Notes: generated by a model not told the origin, from the sequence alone. Counted from the stretch's first letter, positions 47,508 to 56,702 are shown. The stretch is DNA of 64,000 bases from an uncultured Caulobacterales bacterium (GCA_903900155.1 CAIUMD010000076.1:62001-126000); one strand, 5' to 3'. Numbers and translations: made by a program.

Positions 47508-48442
47508 CAGGCGCGGCCTCCGGCTGGACGGATGGAGCCCCCACCGCTCGGCGCACTGCGCGCCGCCTCCTGGGGACCTTGCGGCGAACCGGGGCGCGGC
47601 ACGCCGCTGAGGGAGGCCGCGTTGGCGAAGTCGGCGAGGCCGGCGCTAGCGCCGCCGGCGACGCCGGCGGCGATGGCCGGGGTCTGGAGGAAGAAGATCG
47701 CGCCGAGCAGGCACAGGGCGATGAACAGGAGACCGCCCGCCATGGGATCGGAGCCGTCGATGTTCCCCCACTGCTGGGCGACCAGCGATAGGATCAACTG
47801 GAAAACGGTGATGATCAGGGCGAAGAGGACGAGGTAGTTCACGGCCTGGCTCAGCCAGCCGAAGAAGAACCGCCGCGTCGCCTCGAAGAGGGTGCAGGCG
47901 ATGAAGATCGGGCCAAGGGCGATCAACAGCGCCAGCGCGACCTTGGCGATCAGGACCACGCCGAAGCCGATGGCGGCCGCGAGGGCGCCGACGATGTAGA
48001 CCACGGCGCCGAGGATCCAGGGCCCGAAGTCGATGGGGCTCGCTTCCTTGGTGATCTTCTCGGCGAGATAGGCGGCGCGGTTGAAGAACTGGTCGAAAGC
48101 CGAGCCTACGTCGGGGACGCCCGAGCCGCTGATCGCCTGGGTCAGGGTGTCGGGGAGGACATGGAAAAGCGGGTCGGTGACGTAGTGGCTATAGGCCACC
48201 GTCGTGGCCAGCATGACGATGAAGGCCAGCTTTATGCTGCGCACCACGAAGTCCATGAAGGGCTCCTGGATCGCGCCGCGCAGGATGGCGAAGCCGTACA
48301 GGATCACATAGAGCACGAGAGCGACCCGCAGAGGGCCGGCGACCTCCGACATCACCGATGCGGCCCGCTCGTTCAGGAAGACGTCGAGCTTGTCCTCGAT
48401 GAACTGGTAGGCGGGCTGAAAGATGTGGAGGGTCTCGGCCAC
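47507..48442 (-). CDS. virB6: T4SS inner-membrane protein VirB6
   Basis: 311 residues from GTG 48442, with AAGGGG upstream and 5 bases after the preceding stop. Six or more membrane segments (VALVLYVILYGFAILRG, LAFIVMLATTVAYS, GPWILGAVVYIVGALAAAIGFG, VALALLIALGPIFIACTLF, YLVLFALIITVFQLILSL, GLLFIALCLLGAIFFL) match the TrbL/VirB6 family. It is part of the inner-membrane translocation path. The C-terminus is Gly/Pro/Ser-rich. Confidence 0.93.
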   Translation of the reverse strand: MAETLHIFQPAYQFIEDKLDVFLNERAASVMSEVAGPLRVALVLYVILYGFAILRGAIQEPFMDFVVRSIKLAFIVMLATTVAYSHYVTDPLFHVLPDTLTQAISGSGVPDVGSAFDQFFNRAAYLAEKITKEASPIDFGPWILGAVVYIVGALAAAIGFGVVLIAKVALALLIALGPIFIACTLFEATRRFFFGWLSQAVNYLVLFALIITVFQLILSLVAQQWGNIDGSDPMAGGLLFIALCLLGAIFFLQTPAIAAGVAGGASAGLADFANAASLSGVPRPGSPQGPQEAARSAPSGGGSIRPAGGRA

Positions 48443-48447
48443 GGCGG

Positions 48448-48672
48448 TCAGAACCCCTTGCGGTAGGCGTCCATCCGCGCGTCGCGGCGGGCGGAGGCGA
48501 CGGCGGCCTGGGCGTTGACGCATTCCTGGCCCCGGTGAGCGCCGGACTTGCAGTCGGCGACAACCTGCGCGGCTTCATCAGCATGGGCCTCGAAGTAGCT
48601 GGTGCTGCGCGGCTCCGGGGAGCAGGCCGCGAGGGTTAGCAGCGCCAGGGCGGAGACGAGCCGAGCGTTCAT
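48448..48672 (-). CDS. eexN: EexN-family entry-exclusion lipoprotein
   Basis: 74 residues with a lipobox (LALLTLAAC) and the EexN pattern SYFEAHADEAAQVVADCKSGAHRGQECVNAQAAVASARRD. Proteins of this family block redundant conjugation into cells already holding the element. It lies between virB5 and virB6, its usual place, overlapping the virB5 stop. Confidence 0.88.
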   Translation of the reverse strand: MNARLVSALALLTLAACSPEPRSTSYFEAHADEAAQVVADCKSGAHRGQECVNAQAAVASARRDARMDAYRKGF

Positions 48673-49376
48673 TGGAACCCCTGCTTGTAGGCGGCCATCC
48701 GAGCCTCGCGGGCCGCCGCCATCCGCTCGCGTTCGCGTTGGGCGGCCAGGCGGTCCTCCGCAGCCTGGGCCATGGCGATGCCCTGCAGCCGCATCTGATC
48801 GTTGGCGATCATGGCGTTTTCGGTGGTCGCGCGGGCCTGGAGCTCCATCACCGCGCGGGCGCTCGGCGCGGTGTCGATGGCCGCCTGGAGGTCCTTTAGG
48901 CCTTCGAGGCGCACCGCCCCAGCGTCGGTGACGCTCTGGCCGAGCGCCAGGTCGCGCGCGACGCGCTGACCGCTCTGTTCGATCTCGGCGCCGAGCACAT
49001 CGCCGTCGGCCGGAGTGTAGAGCCGGTTGGCGGTGCGGATGGCGTCAGCCTTGGCGCCGATGGCGCCGAGCGCCGTGAAATCACCCTTCACCACGGCACT
49101 GAGGGCTGAAGTGTCGGGGAGGAAAGATCGAAGCGACGGCACGCCGAGCGCCGAAGCGATCTGGCTGACGCCGAACTTGTCGTTGAGGCTGGAGAAGAGC
49201 TGCTGGCCCTGGGTGACCTGCGTCTTCAGTTCGTTGAGCTGGTTCACGGCGGTCGTGGCCTGCTCGATCAGCTTGGCATAGCTCGTGGCGTCGTAGACGG
49301 CGAGCTGGGCATGCGCCTGCGAACCGCCGAACGCGACCGCGCCGGCGAGCGCGAGGGGGATGAGGGAGCGTCTCAT
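48669..49376 (-). CDS. virB5: T4SS minor pilus protein VirB5
   Basis: 235 residues from ATG 49376, which overlaps the virB4 stop. Signal peptide (LIPLALAGAVAFGGSQAHA) and a long helical body (ATSYAKLIEQATTAVNQLNELKTQVTQGQQLFSSLND; C-terminal heptad-rich ENAMIANDQMRLQGIAMAQAAEDRLAAQ) are typical of VirB5/TrbJ. Forms the pilus tip. Confidence 0.93.
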   Translation of the reverse strand: MRRSLIPLALAGAVAFGGSQAHAQLAVYDATSYAKLIEQATTAVNQLNELKTQVTQGQQLFSSLNDKFGVSQIASALGVPSLRSFLPDTSALSAVVKGDFTALGAIGAKADAIRTANRLYTPADGDVLGAEIEQSGQRVARDLALGQSVTDAGAVRLEGLKDLQAAIDTAPSARAVMELQARATTENAMIANDQMRLQGIAMAQAAEDRLAAQRERERMAAAREARMAAYKQGFQ

Positions 49377-51751
49377 AGCAGCGTCTTTCTCTGACGGTGG
49401 AAGGGGGCGAGCCATTGGGGGGGGTCATCGCCGACCTCGGCCCGGATGCGGTCCAGCAGGTCGACGGTCTCGGTGCGGCCGGACAAGATGGCGAGTTGGT
49501 CGTCCAAGCCATCGAGGCGAAGCTCGGCCACCACAGAGTTGAGGCCCTGCTTGATCAGGAATTGCCGCGCCTCAGGCGCTAGCTCCTCCCGGACTAGGGC
49601 AAACTCGCGCTGGGTCAGGCCGAAGCCGTCGACATAGTCGCGTTCGGCGGCGTGCGGGTTCGGCAAGAAGATCTTGGTGGCACACTGCTCAAGGATCGTG
49701 TGGGCGATCGGACTGCGCAGGACGTCGGCCGGTGACTGGGTCCCGAACACCATGAAGGCGTTCTGCTTGCGGTAGGTCTTGAGGCCGTCCTGGGCGAGGC
49801 TGCGGAAGGCCTCGTCGCCGAGCGCCTTCCAGAACTCGTCGATGTCGATCACCAGGCGACGGCCATCGACCAGCGCCTGCAGCCGATGGAAGAGGTACAT
49901 CATCATCGGCGTGCGGACCTCGGGGTTGTCCAGCACGTGGGTCATGTCGAAGCCGAGAAACCGGGCGTCCAAGCCCAGGGCGTCGGCGTCGTTGTCGAGC
50001 ACCCAGCCGAGCGCCCCGCCCCGGCACCACTTCTCCAGCCGTGCGCCGACGCCGCCGGCGTCGCGTTGGCCGAGCAGCGAGCGCAAGGCCGATAGCGACC
50101 GCTGCGCCGCCGGAAGCGGACCGAGGGCGGTGATCGCCTGGTCGATGGCCCGCTCCTCCTGGACGGAGAGCGGCCGATCCTGGGCGCCGACCAGCTGACG
50201 GATCAGTTGGCCGAGGAAGGCGACGGCGCCAGGCGTGAACTCGAGCGCCTTCAGGGGCGCAAAGCCGGTCGGCTCGCCGTTGCGGAGGGTCAGGTATGTG
50301 CCGCCGCACGCTCGGACGAAGACCTCGGCGCCGCGATCCTTGTCGATGAAGACCTGCTGCGCGCCGAACTTCTCCAGCGCCGCCAGCATGAAGTTCTGCA
50401 CGACGGTCTTCCCCGACCCCGACGGGCCGCAGATGAAGGTGTGGCCAAGATCGCCGACGTGGAAGTTGAAGTGAAAGGGCGAGCCGGCCGAGGTCTGCAG
50501 GACCGCTACCGCAGGGCCCCAGTGGTTGCCCTCGGCCCGGCCCGCCGGATGAGTGTGGAAGGGGGCCAGGGCCGCGAAGTTGCGCGAGGTGATGGCCGCC
50601 GGCCGCACGCGCCGCGAGAAGCTGCCAGGGAACTGGGCCCAGAAGGCGGCCTCCAGCGCCAAGTCCTCTCGCGCCGTCACGAGGCCGGAGTCCGCCAGCA
50701 GCGCCCGGGCGCCCGACAGGTGGTCGGCGAGCTGACGAGGGTCGTCGCCATAGACCAGGACCGAGGCCTGGTGGTCGCCCATGGCGAACCGGCCGGACAT
50801 CAGATCATCCAAGGCGTCGCCGAGGCCGGCGATCTGGGACGCGGCCCGGTCGCGCGCCGACAGCATCTGGTTCTGCTTGCGCTCCATCACCGCTCGGGCC
50901 GCGGCCTTGGAGAGGAAGGTGAAGGACTGGCTGGCGACGAACGGGAATCGCGCCGACAGGAGCCCATTCCAGAGGCCCGGTCGGGTGACGGCGGGATACT
51001 CCTTGATCCCGAACATGCCGGCGTAGCGCGCCTCGGCCGCGTCACGGATCTCCAGCGCCTCGCGCCCGAAGATCACCCGGGCTGTATAGACCGCCGAGCC
51101 GAGATGACCGCGCACGAGCGGCACGCGCTCGCGCCGTCCAGTCAGGACAAGGCGCAGCACCTCCAACGGTTCGGAGAACCACGCGCCGTCGCGTTCATAG
51201 AGGCCGAGCGGGCGCACGCCATAGCGGCCGAGATATTGGGTCAGGTCGCGGCCGGCGTCCTGCAGGCGCTTGACGCCGTCCGCCTCGTCCGCGTCCGAAC
51301 GTCCCCGGCGGGCGACCCAGGCGCTGGCCCGATCGGTCACATCCCGACCCGGATGCAGGACCAGGGTGACGAAGAGTTCGTTGACGTACATCTGGGTCGC
51401 GCCGAGCCGGGCGCGATAGAGGCCGTCGAGCTCGGCCGCGAAGGCAGACCGGAAGGCCCCGCCGGGGTAGCCCTCGTGACGACGTCGGACGAGATGGTGC
51501 CAGACCGCTAGGCGGTCGTTCGACAGGTTGCGCCAAGCGCCGTTCAGCTTCGCGTGCCAGTCGTTGAGGTCGCGGATGTCAGCGGTCTCGAAGCTCGCCC
51601 CATCGAGCTGAAAGGTCATCATCAGGGCTTGGGTGTCGAGGGCGATGATCTCACCCGTGACGTGGCGGGCATAGGGAAGCGCGCCCCGCGGATCGAGCTC
51701 GCGCCCCAAGGCTGAGGCCGATGCACGCGGATGCAGCGCGAGGTCAGCCAC
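49373..51751 (-). CDS. virB4: T4SS ATPase VirB4
   Basis: 792 residues. N-terminal CagE/TrbE region (YARHVTGEIIALDTQALMMTFQLDGASFE), then ATPase with Walker A FICGPSGSGKTVVQNFML, Walker B RLVIDIDEFWKALGDEAF and the VFGTQSPADVL motif. The largest T4SS ATPase, required for pilus assembly and substrate transfer. Confidence 0.97.
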   Translation of the reverse strand: MADLALHPRASASALGRELDPRGALPYARHVTGEIIALDTQALMMTFQLDGASFETADIRDLNDWHAKLNGAWRNLSNDRLAVWHHLVRRRHEGYPGGAFRSAFAAELDGLYRARLGATQMYVNELFVTLVLHPGRDVTDRASAWVARRGRSDADEADGVKRLQDAGRDLTQYLGRYGVRPLGLYERDGAWFSEPLEVLRLVLTGRRERVPLVRGHLGSAVYTARVIFGREALEIRDAAEARYAGMFGIKEYPAVTRPGLWNGLLSARFPFVASQSFTFLSKAAARAVMERKQNQMLSARDRAASQIAGLGDALDDLMSGRFAMGDHQASVLVYGDDPRQLADHLSGARALLADSGLVTAREDLALEAAFWAQFPGSFSRRVRPAAITSRNFAALAPFHTHPAGRAEGNHWGPAVAVLQTSAGSPFHFNFHVGDLGHTFICGPSGSGKTVVQNFMLAALEKFGAQQVFIDKDRGAEVFVRACGGTYLTLRNGEPTGFAPLKALEFTPGAVAFLGQLIRQLVGAQDRPLSVQEERAIDQAITALGPLPAAQRSLSALRSLLGQRDAGGVGARLEKWCRGGALGWVLDNDADALGLDARFLGFDMTHVLDNPEVRTPMMMYLFHRLQALVDGRRLVIDIDEFWKALGDEAFRSLAQDGLKTYRKQNAFMVFGTQSPADVLRSPIAHTILEQCATKIFLPNPHAAERDYVDGFGLTQREFALVREELAPEARQFLIKQGLNSVVAELRLDGLDDQLAILSGRTETVDLLDRIRAEVGDDPPQWLAPFHRQRKTLL

Positions 51752-52088
51752 GGTTGACCTCCGTGGCGGCGTAACGGCGCTTCACGGGAAGCGGCGTCGA
51801 GGAGCTCCCGCCCCAGAGCGACCCGTTCCGGGCGCGTCCCTTGGTGTCGACGAACATCCAAAGCACGCGAGAGGCGTTGTGGTCGTGTTTGCAGATGGCG
51901 CGAAATACAAGATGGACGGCCGGCGCAATCAGCAAATAGGCCGGCGAGTGCGCGGCGAGAAACACAGTCGCCGTCACCATGAGGTTCAGGCCCACGGCCT
52001 CCATCGGCACGCCGGCGATCATGGCTGGCCGCGTGCAGGCCAGGAACAGGGTGTCTTCGGCGAGGCGTTCCTCGGGCGCAGCAGACAT
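51744..52088 (-). CDS. virB3: T4SS protein VirB3
   Basis: 114 residues. One or two membrane segments (GLNLMVTATVFLAAHSPAYLLIAPAVHLVF) and the N-terminal pattern EERLAEDTLFLACTRPAMIAGVPMEA match VirB3/TrbD. It overlaps virB4 by 8 bases. Confidence 0.93.
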   Translation of the reverse strand: MSAAPEERLAEDTLFLACTRPAMIAGVPMEAVGLNLMVTATVFLAAHSPAYLLIAPAVHLVFRAICKHDHNASRVLWMFVDTKGRARNGSLWGGSSSTPLPVKRRYAATEVNRG

Positions 52089-52092
52089 CGGA

Positions 52093-52410
52093 TCAAGCGC
52101 CCCCGCCGCCGGTGATCAGGTCGACGATCGCCGCAGCGCTGAAGATGACGATGATCCCGATCACGACCGTGCCGGCGCGGCGCATGTCGAGATGCCCGAA
52201 CATCCAGGCGATGCCGGTAACGATGATGGCGATCACCGCGAGGCCGCGGATGACATTGGAATTGAGCAAATCGATGATGTTTTGGATGAAGGTGCCGACG
52301 TTGCCACCGACGCCGCCGGCGGCCTGGGCGAAGGCAGGGCTGGCGCTGGCCAGCACGATGGCGCCCGCCACGGCCACCTGGCTGATCAAGGCTGTCTTCC
52401 GAATGCTCAC
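52093..52410 (-). CDS. virB2: T4SS major pilin VirB2
   Basis: 105 residues: long signal peptide (ISQVAVAGAIVLASASPAFA) followed by two membrane segments (IRGLAVIAIIVTGIAWMFGHL; AGTVVIGIIVIFSAAAIVDLI) in TrbC/VirB2 arrangement. Processed subunits form the conjugative pilus. Overlaps the virB1 stop by 4 bases. Confidence 0.94.
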   Translation of the reverse strand: MSIRKTALISQVAVAGAIVLASASPAFAQAAGGVGGNVGTFIQNIIDLLNSNVIRGLAVIAIIVTGIAWMFGHLDMRRAGTVVIGIIVIFSAAAIVDLITGGGGA

Positions 52411-53042
52411 TGGGATTCTCCTGACGCTGCGATGGCGACGGTGGTGAAGAAGCTGGCTGCGCTGCGGACCTCGCCGAAGACGTCCCAGGCGCGCGCCGCC
52501 GCCACGGGCGGCGGTTCAGCGGCCGGGGACACCACGGGGATCGCGCCCGGAAGGCCGGAGGCGATGGCCGGCACGAGACGGCCGGCCGCCGTGGTGACCT
52601 TGGCGACGTAGCCGTTGCTCAATCCACGAAGGGGATGGCCTGTGTTGTAGAAGGAGAGCGCTGTCTTCAGCGCCGCCTGCTGGCCCACCCTACCCGCCTC
52701 GCCACGGGCGTAGCCTTCCTGAAGGATCCGGGCCGCGGCCTTCAGGTTCGTGCAGGGCTCGAACACCTCGGCGAGGCTAAGGCCAAGCCAACCGAGGTTG
52801 CGGCTGTTGATCTGCGCCAGGCCGAGATCGACACTGCGGCCCGCCGCGATCAACCGCTCGGCCGACGCCACCGCCTCCGGCGCCGAGGCCGGTGTGACCG
52901 TGACCCGCGGGGCGCCGTTGACGCCGATCGCCAATGGCTCGAAGCGGCTCTCAACCTGCACGACCGAGAGGAGGGTCTCCGGGGCGACCGAGGGCGCGCA
53001 TTGCGCGGCAAGGGCTAGTGCGGCGGCGAGAGAGAGACCCAT
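52407..53042 (-). CDS. virB1: Lytic transglycosylase VirB1
   Basis: 211 residues from ATG 53042. Signal peptide (LSLAAALALAAQCAPSVA) and an SLT-type domain (LLSVVQVESRFEPLAIGVNG with catalytic Glu, VDLGLAQINSRNLGWLGLS, NLKAAARILQEGYAR, ALSFYNTGHPLRGLSNGYVAKV). It locally opens peptidoglycan for T4SS assembly. First gene of the transfer operon. Confidence 0.93.
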   Translation of the reverse strand: MGLSLAAALALAAQCAPSVAPETLLSVVQVESRFEPLAIGVNGAPRVTVTPASAPEAVASAERLIAAGRSVDLGLAQINSRNLGWLGLSLAEVFEPCTNLKAAARILQEGYARGEAGRVGQQAALKTALSFYNTGHPLRGLSNGYVAKVTTAAGRLVPAIASGLPGAIPVVSPAAEPPPVAAARAWDVFGEVRSAASFFTTVAIAASGESQ

Positions 53043-53127
53043 GGCAGGCGCCCGCGTGAGTGAATGACAGGCGATTGTGGGCTTGGGGCCTCTCGCCGCG
53101 CGAGGCGCAAGCTTACCCACTTGGAGG

Positions 53128-53141
53128 GCGTAAACTTACGG
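53128..53141. promoter_or_regulatory. Transfer-region palindrome, copy 3 (upstream of virB1)
   Basis: GCGTAAACTTACGG; minus strand CCGTAAGTTTACGC. It has a CGTAA/TTACG dyad and matches 10 of 14 positions of the 11970 copy. It lies 86 bases upstream of virB1 and covers the stop codon of the LuxR-type gene. Confidence 0.4.
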
Positions 53142-53435
53142 TGCGCCGGCCGCGATCAGGCCGAGCTCTCTCGCGCGCACCACCGCCTGCACCCTGGTCT
53201 TCACGCCAAGATGGCCGCAGATGTTGCGGATGTGCTTTTCGACCGTGCGGGCCGATAGCCCGAGGATGGCGCCGATGTCGGTGGCGCTCTTCCCCTGCTG
53301 AACCCACGCAAGGCACTGCAGCTGGCGATCGGTGATGTGCCGCGCTACCGCGACTGCGGACGACAGGTCCTCAGCTCTTTCGAGGAAGCTCTTGGACTCG
53401 CCCAGACGCTCGTTGTTAGAATCTTGGGTCAACAT
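53136..53435 (-). CDS. LuxR-type HTH regulator, proximal to virB operon
   Basis: About 99 residues from ATG 53435 (CGGAG five bases upstream; ATG 53441 and 53594 are alternatives). The C-terminal GerE HTH is clear: ITDRQLQCLAWVQQGKSATDIGAILGLSARTVEKHIRNICGHLGVKTRVQAVVRA. No receiver or autoinducer domain, so activity is set by abundance or a partner. It directly precedes virB1 and is a natural controller of transfer. Confidence 0.88.
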   Translation of the reverse strand: MLTQDSNNERLGESKSFLERAEDLSSAVAVARHITDRQLQCLAWVQQGKSATDIGAILGLSARTVEKHIRNICGHLGVKTRVQAVVRARELGLIAAGAP

Positions 53436-53608
53436 ACTCATCTCCGAGTTCGGTCGCCCCCAAACCGGAGCCGGCGCGCATTCAGTCGCGTCGGCGGGAA
53501 CGCCGCCTGGTCCAGGCGACGGCGTGGCGTGATTTCTCACGACAACTACTCCTGATTGATTCGTCAGGGCGCGTGCGGCCGTCAATTCCCGCACGTTCCC
53601 GCCCGCAT

Positions 53609-53632
53609 GTTTACGGGGTCAGTTTAGTAAAC
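53609..53632. promoter_or_regulatory. GTTTAC/GTAAAC inverted repeat between the two LuxR-type genes
   Basis: GTTTAC (53609-53614) and GTAAAC (53627-53632) flank 12 bases. It lies at the end of the distal LuxR-type gene and upstream of the proximal one and may be an operator. Confidence 0.35.
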
Positions 53633-53834
53633 CGAGCCGAATTGCTACGGCGACGGCCTGAACTCTCGTGCGTACGCCAAGACGGGCGCAGGCGTCCGTC
53701 AGGTATTCATCTACGGTTCTTGGCGACAACCCGAGTTGCCTCGCAATATGTGCAGACGAAAGCCCCTCCGTGACCAATCGTAGGCAATCCAGTTGGCGCT
53801 CGCTGAGCGGTCGAATGGGGCGGTCGTCGGACAT
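53619..53834 (-). CDS. LuxR-type HTH regulator, distal
   Basis: 71 residues, essentially only a GerE HTH (LSERQLDCLRLVTEGLSSAHIARQLGLSPRTVDEYLTDACARLGVRTRVQAVAVAIRLGL). A minimal DNA-binding protein, similar to its neighbour at 53136 but not a recent duplicate by sequence. Same strand, reading toward the transfer operon. Confidence 0.86.
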   Translation of the reverse strand: MSDDRPIRPLSERQLDCLRLVTEGLSSAHIARQLGLSPRTVDEYLTDACARLGVRTRVQAVAVAIRLGLLN

Positions 53835-53849
53835 GGTCTATGTCACGAA

Positions 53850-53890
53850 TTTTCTTAAAATGGCCTCCCGACCCAAAGGCCGGGAGGCAG
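53850..53890 (-). terminator. Terminator-like hairpin after the LysR gene
   Basis: GCCTCCCG (53863-53870) pairs with CGGGAGGC (53881-53888); on the minus strand the stem is followed by TTTTAAGAAAATT. It would stop the minus-strand LysR transcript before the LuxR-type genes and may mark the edge of the transfer region. Confidence 0.65.
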
Positions 53891-53987
53891 TGATCCTGAT
53901 CCAGGGGAGGAAGATCAGGCATACGGTGGACCCGCCCGATTTCACGATGCCAGTGATTCTACGCAGGGTCATGTCGGCGCGCCCGCG

Positions 53988-54890
53988 TCAGATGGTTTCG
54001 TATGGGAGTGCTGAAAGCGCCGCCATCAAGACCGATCGAAACTCAATGACCAGCCGCGGCGGCGGGCTCCCACTGGGGAGCACTATCGCAAAATGATATG
54101 GGATGGCTGGGCCAAACGAGCGTTGGCAAAGGCTGGCCGACGAGTAATAGCTCGCAGTGAATGGATCCACGATCCCAACGCCTAGACCGGCGCTGACGAG
54201 ATCACACACGCTCATCGTAAGACTGCTTTCTATACGGCGCGTGCAGCTAACACGTTGGGCATCGAGGATAGCGTCAGTCTGGGTGCGAAGTAGGCTCGAC
54301 GGTCCTAGGCAGACGAGGGCTTCGCCTTCGAGATCACTCGCATGGATCGACGGTTTGGCAGCTAGCCGATGGGCAGGCGGGACGACGCAGACTGCCCGAA
54401 ATTTTGGAACCGTTTCGACGTCTAACCCTGCGTAGTCACCGGCAAGAACGGATATCCCCAAGTCGTATTGTTGCAGAGCAACTAACTCGAGAACGCTCCG
54501 AATAGGGATTGTGTCGAGATAGATCGTGACATCCGGCCGATTGGCCGTGAACGTTCGGATCACGCCGGTCATAAAACTCAAGGCCGGGGCCGTGTAACAT
54601 GCGATCCGAAGAGAACCCATGTGGGAGTTCCTCAGCTCGGCGGCGACGTTCTCGATGCGCGCGATACCTGTGAAGTGTTTGGACACTTCCTTAAACAGTA
54701 TGCTCGCCTCACGTGTCGCCCTCAGCCGATTGCCGATGCGCTCGAAAAGCAGAAGGCCGGTTGTTCCTTCCATATCGCGGACCAACCGGCTGATCGCGGG
54801 TTGGCTTATCCCTATGAGGTCGGCCGCTGATGTCATGCCGCCCGTCAACATGACCGCCCGGAAGGCCTCCAATTGACGCGGCTGTAGCAT
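53988..54890 (-). CDS. LysR-family regulator (OccR/NocR-like)
   Basis: 300 residues from ATG 54890 (54893 and 54923 possible). The N-terminal HTH (LQPRQLEAFRAVMLTGGMTSAADLIGISQPAISRLVRDME) and the effector domain (DVTIYLDTIPIRSVLELVALQQYDLGI) resemble the octopine/nopaline regulators OccR and NocR. It is divergent from the opine-oxidase-like genes and probably activates them in response to an opine or amino acid. Confidence 0.88.
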   Translation of the reverse strand: MLQPRQLEAFRAVMLTGGMTSAADLIGISQPAISRLVRDMEGTTGLLLFERIGNRLRATREASILFKEVSKHFTGIARIENVAAELRNSHMGSLRIACYTAPALSFMTGVIRTFTANRPDVTIYLDTIPIRSVLELVALQQYDLGISVLAGDYAGLDVETVPKFRAVCVVPPAHRLAAKPSIHASDLEGEALVCLGPSSLLRTQTDAILDAQRVSCTRRIESSLTMSVCDLVSAGLGVGIVDPFTASYYSSASLCQRSFGPAIPYHFAIVLPSGSPPPRLVIEFRSVLMAALSALPYETI

Positions 54891-54923
54891 CATCCATCCG
54901 CATAATAAGGATTGTGGCCGCAC

Positions 54924-55293
54924 CCTTGGGTGCTCGATCTACTCGTACCACTGCTCAATAGAAGCCTGCGGTAGTGCGCATAATTGAAAGTTGCCGCGAT
55001 TGATAACTGACGCGAATTAGTCAGGAGGCGGGTGGAGCAACAGCGTGAACCGATTTTCGTCGGCGCGGGCGGTTCCGCCTTTCGGCCCCTGAGCAGAAAC
55101 TGTAGTTAAATCAGAGCAGTAACGCGCAGATTTTGGCGCGCGGCCCCTCAGGCGCATGGCCGAGGTCGACGCGAATGTGCCGACGCAGCGTCCCGGGTCA
55201 TAACATTCTCGTATGGGCACATGCTCAGTTGCACCCTTGAGGGAGAGAAGTGGGGCCGTATCCTAAGATCCAGCATTAGATCGATGGACGTGA
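54924..55293. other. Divergent intergenic region between LysR and oxidase genes
   Basis: About 370 bases with lower GC. It should hold LysR-type operator and promoters; AT-rich segments occur near 54980 (GCATAATTGAAAG) and 55105. No supported gene. Confidence 0.4.
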
Positions 55294-56412
55294 ATGGATC
55301 GGGAATTCGACATAGCAATAGTAGGCGGCGGTATAGCCGGATCAGCCATTGGCTATGGGCTGGCCAAGGCCGGCCGTCGAGTTGTCATAGTAGACGGTTC
55401 AGACCACGGCCTGAGGGCGTCGCGTACAAATCATGGCCTCATCTGGATCCAAGGCAAGGGAGCCAATTGCCCACCCTATCAGCGTGTCACAAGGCTGAGC
55501 TCAAGACTGTGGCCGAGCTTCGCCGCCGAGCTCCAGGACCTTACGGGTATTGACCTAGAATATCGGCCTAGCGGCGGCTTGAACTTTTGTGTGTCGGAAG
55601 CCCAGTTCGAGGCTCAAAGAGCCTTGGCCGAGCGAATGGTGGGTTCCCATCCCGACTACGAGGTCGAGATTTGCGAGCGATCGCGCCTCGAGAACATGCT
55701 GCCCGGTATTCGGCTGGGGCCAAAAGTCTGTGGCGCATCGTTCAGCCCTATGGACGGTCACGTCAATCCGTTGCTCACCCTTCGCGCCTTGCTGGATGGG
55801 TTCGTTCGGTCGGGCGGGACGCTGGTGACCGGGGAAATGGTCAGCGCCATCACCCCCGCCGATGGAGCGTATCGTCTTACAACAAATTCTCGGGCCATTG
55901 CCGCCGAACGCGTGGTGCTAGCTGCGGGAAACGAGTCGACTGAGCTCGCTGCGAGCCTCGACCTGCCATTGACCCTCGTTCCGCAACGGGGACAGCTGCT
56001 TGTCACAGAGCGAGTGGAACCGGTGTTTCCATTTGCGGCGAGCGGTCTTCGTCAAAACGCGACAGGCACGTTTCAACTCGGCTTTACCAACGAGAATGTC
56101 GGCCGCTCGGTTGATGTGACCCTGAGCGGCGGAAACTCCATTGCCAATCGGGCGCTCAACATCATGCCGGACCTTGGAAAATTGCGTGTAGTCCGGCATT
56201 GGGCCGGTCTGCGTGTACTCACGCCGGATGGGGTTCCGATTTACGACCGATCCCGCACCCACCCCGGCGTCTTTGTCGCGGCTTGCCATTCTGCTGTCAC
56301 CCTCGCCGCTTTTCACGCTGGCCCGCTGGCTGATTGGCTATCGGACGGAGGTCCGGTTGGACACTACCAAGACTTCTCTGGCAGCCGCTTTGACGTGGGC
56401 GCCACGGCATGA
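55294..56412 (+). CDS. FAD-dependent amino-acid/opine oxidase subunit (OoxB/NoxB-like)
   Basis: 372 residues, DAO fold: FAD-binding IAIVGGGIAGSAIGYGLAKAGRRVVIVDG at the N-terminus and late GVFVAACHSAVTLAAFHAGPLADWL. In opine oxidases and D-hydroxyproline dehydrogenases this is the catalytic beta subunit that oxidises the C-N bond. It overlaps the next gene by 4 bases, giving a three-subunit operon. Confidence 0.88.
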   Translation: MDREFDIAIVGGGIAGSAIGYGLAKAGRRVVIVDGSDHGLRASRTNHGLIWIQGKGANCPPYQRVTRLSSRLWPSFAAELQDLTGIDLEYRPSGGLNFCVSEAQFEAQRALAERMVGSHPDYEVEICERSRLENMLPGIRLGPKVCGASFSPMDGHVNPLLTLRALLDGFVRSGGTLVTGEMVSAITPADGAYRLTTNSRAIAAERVVLAAGNESTELAASLDLPLTLVPQRGQLLVTERVEPVFPFAASGLRQNATGTFQLGFTNENVGRSVDVTLSGGNSIANRALNIMPDLGKLRVVRHWAGLRVLTPDGVPIYDRSRTHPGVFVAACHSAVTLAAFHAGPLADWLSDGGPVGHYQDFSGSRFDVGATA

Positions 56413-56702
56413 CCGGCGAACCTCTTTATCCGATGGGACCGACCGTCGAGATTTTCATAGATGGCCAGAGCGTTCAAGCTCGAGAAGGTGAGCCGATCGC
56501 GGCTGTCTTTCTACGTCTCGACGATATTCACACGCGGACGTCCTATCCCTCCAGGAAGCCTAGAGCGCCCTTTTGCATGATGGGAGTCTGCTTCGAATGC
56601 CTGGTGCATCTCGAAAGTAGAGGGACCGTCCGCAGCTGCCAGCAGGCCGTTACCGCGGGCATGAAGATCGACCGTTATGACTATCCCAAGAGGCTGGCGT
56701 GA
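56409..56702 (+). CDS. 2Fe-2S ferredoxin-like subunit of the oxidase
   Basis: 97 residues. Fe-S cysteines are in CMMGVCFECLVHLESRGTVRSC, the C-x4-C-x2-C...C pattern of small (2Fe-2S) subunits of opine oxidases and hydrogen-cyanide-synthase-type complexes (HcnA-like). It transfers electrons between the flavin subunits. Overlaps both neighbours by 4 bases. Confidence 0.88.
   Translation: MTGEPLYPMGPTVEIFIDGQSVQAREGEPIAAVFLRLDDIHTRTSYPSRKPRAPFCMMGVCFECLVHLESRGTVRSCQQAVTAGMKIDRYDYPKRLA

Noticed and set aside
50207-51511. 434-codon plus-strand frame
   Set aside because: Antisense to virB4.
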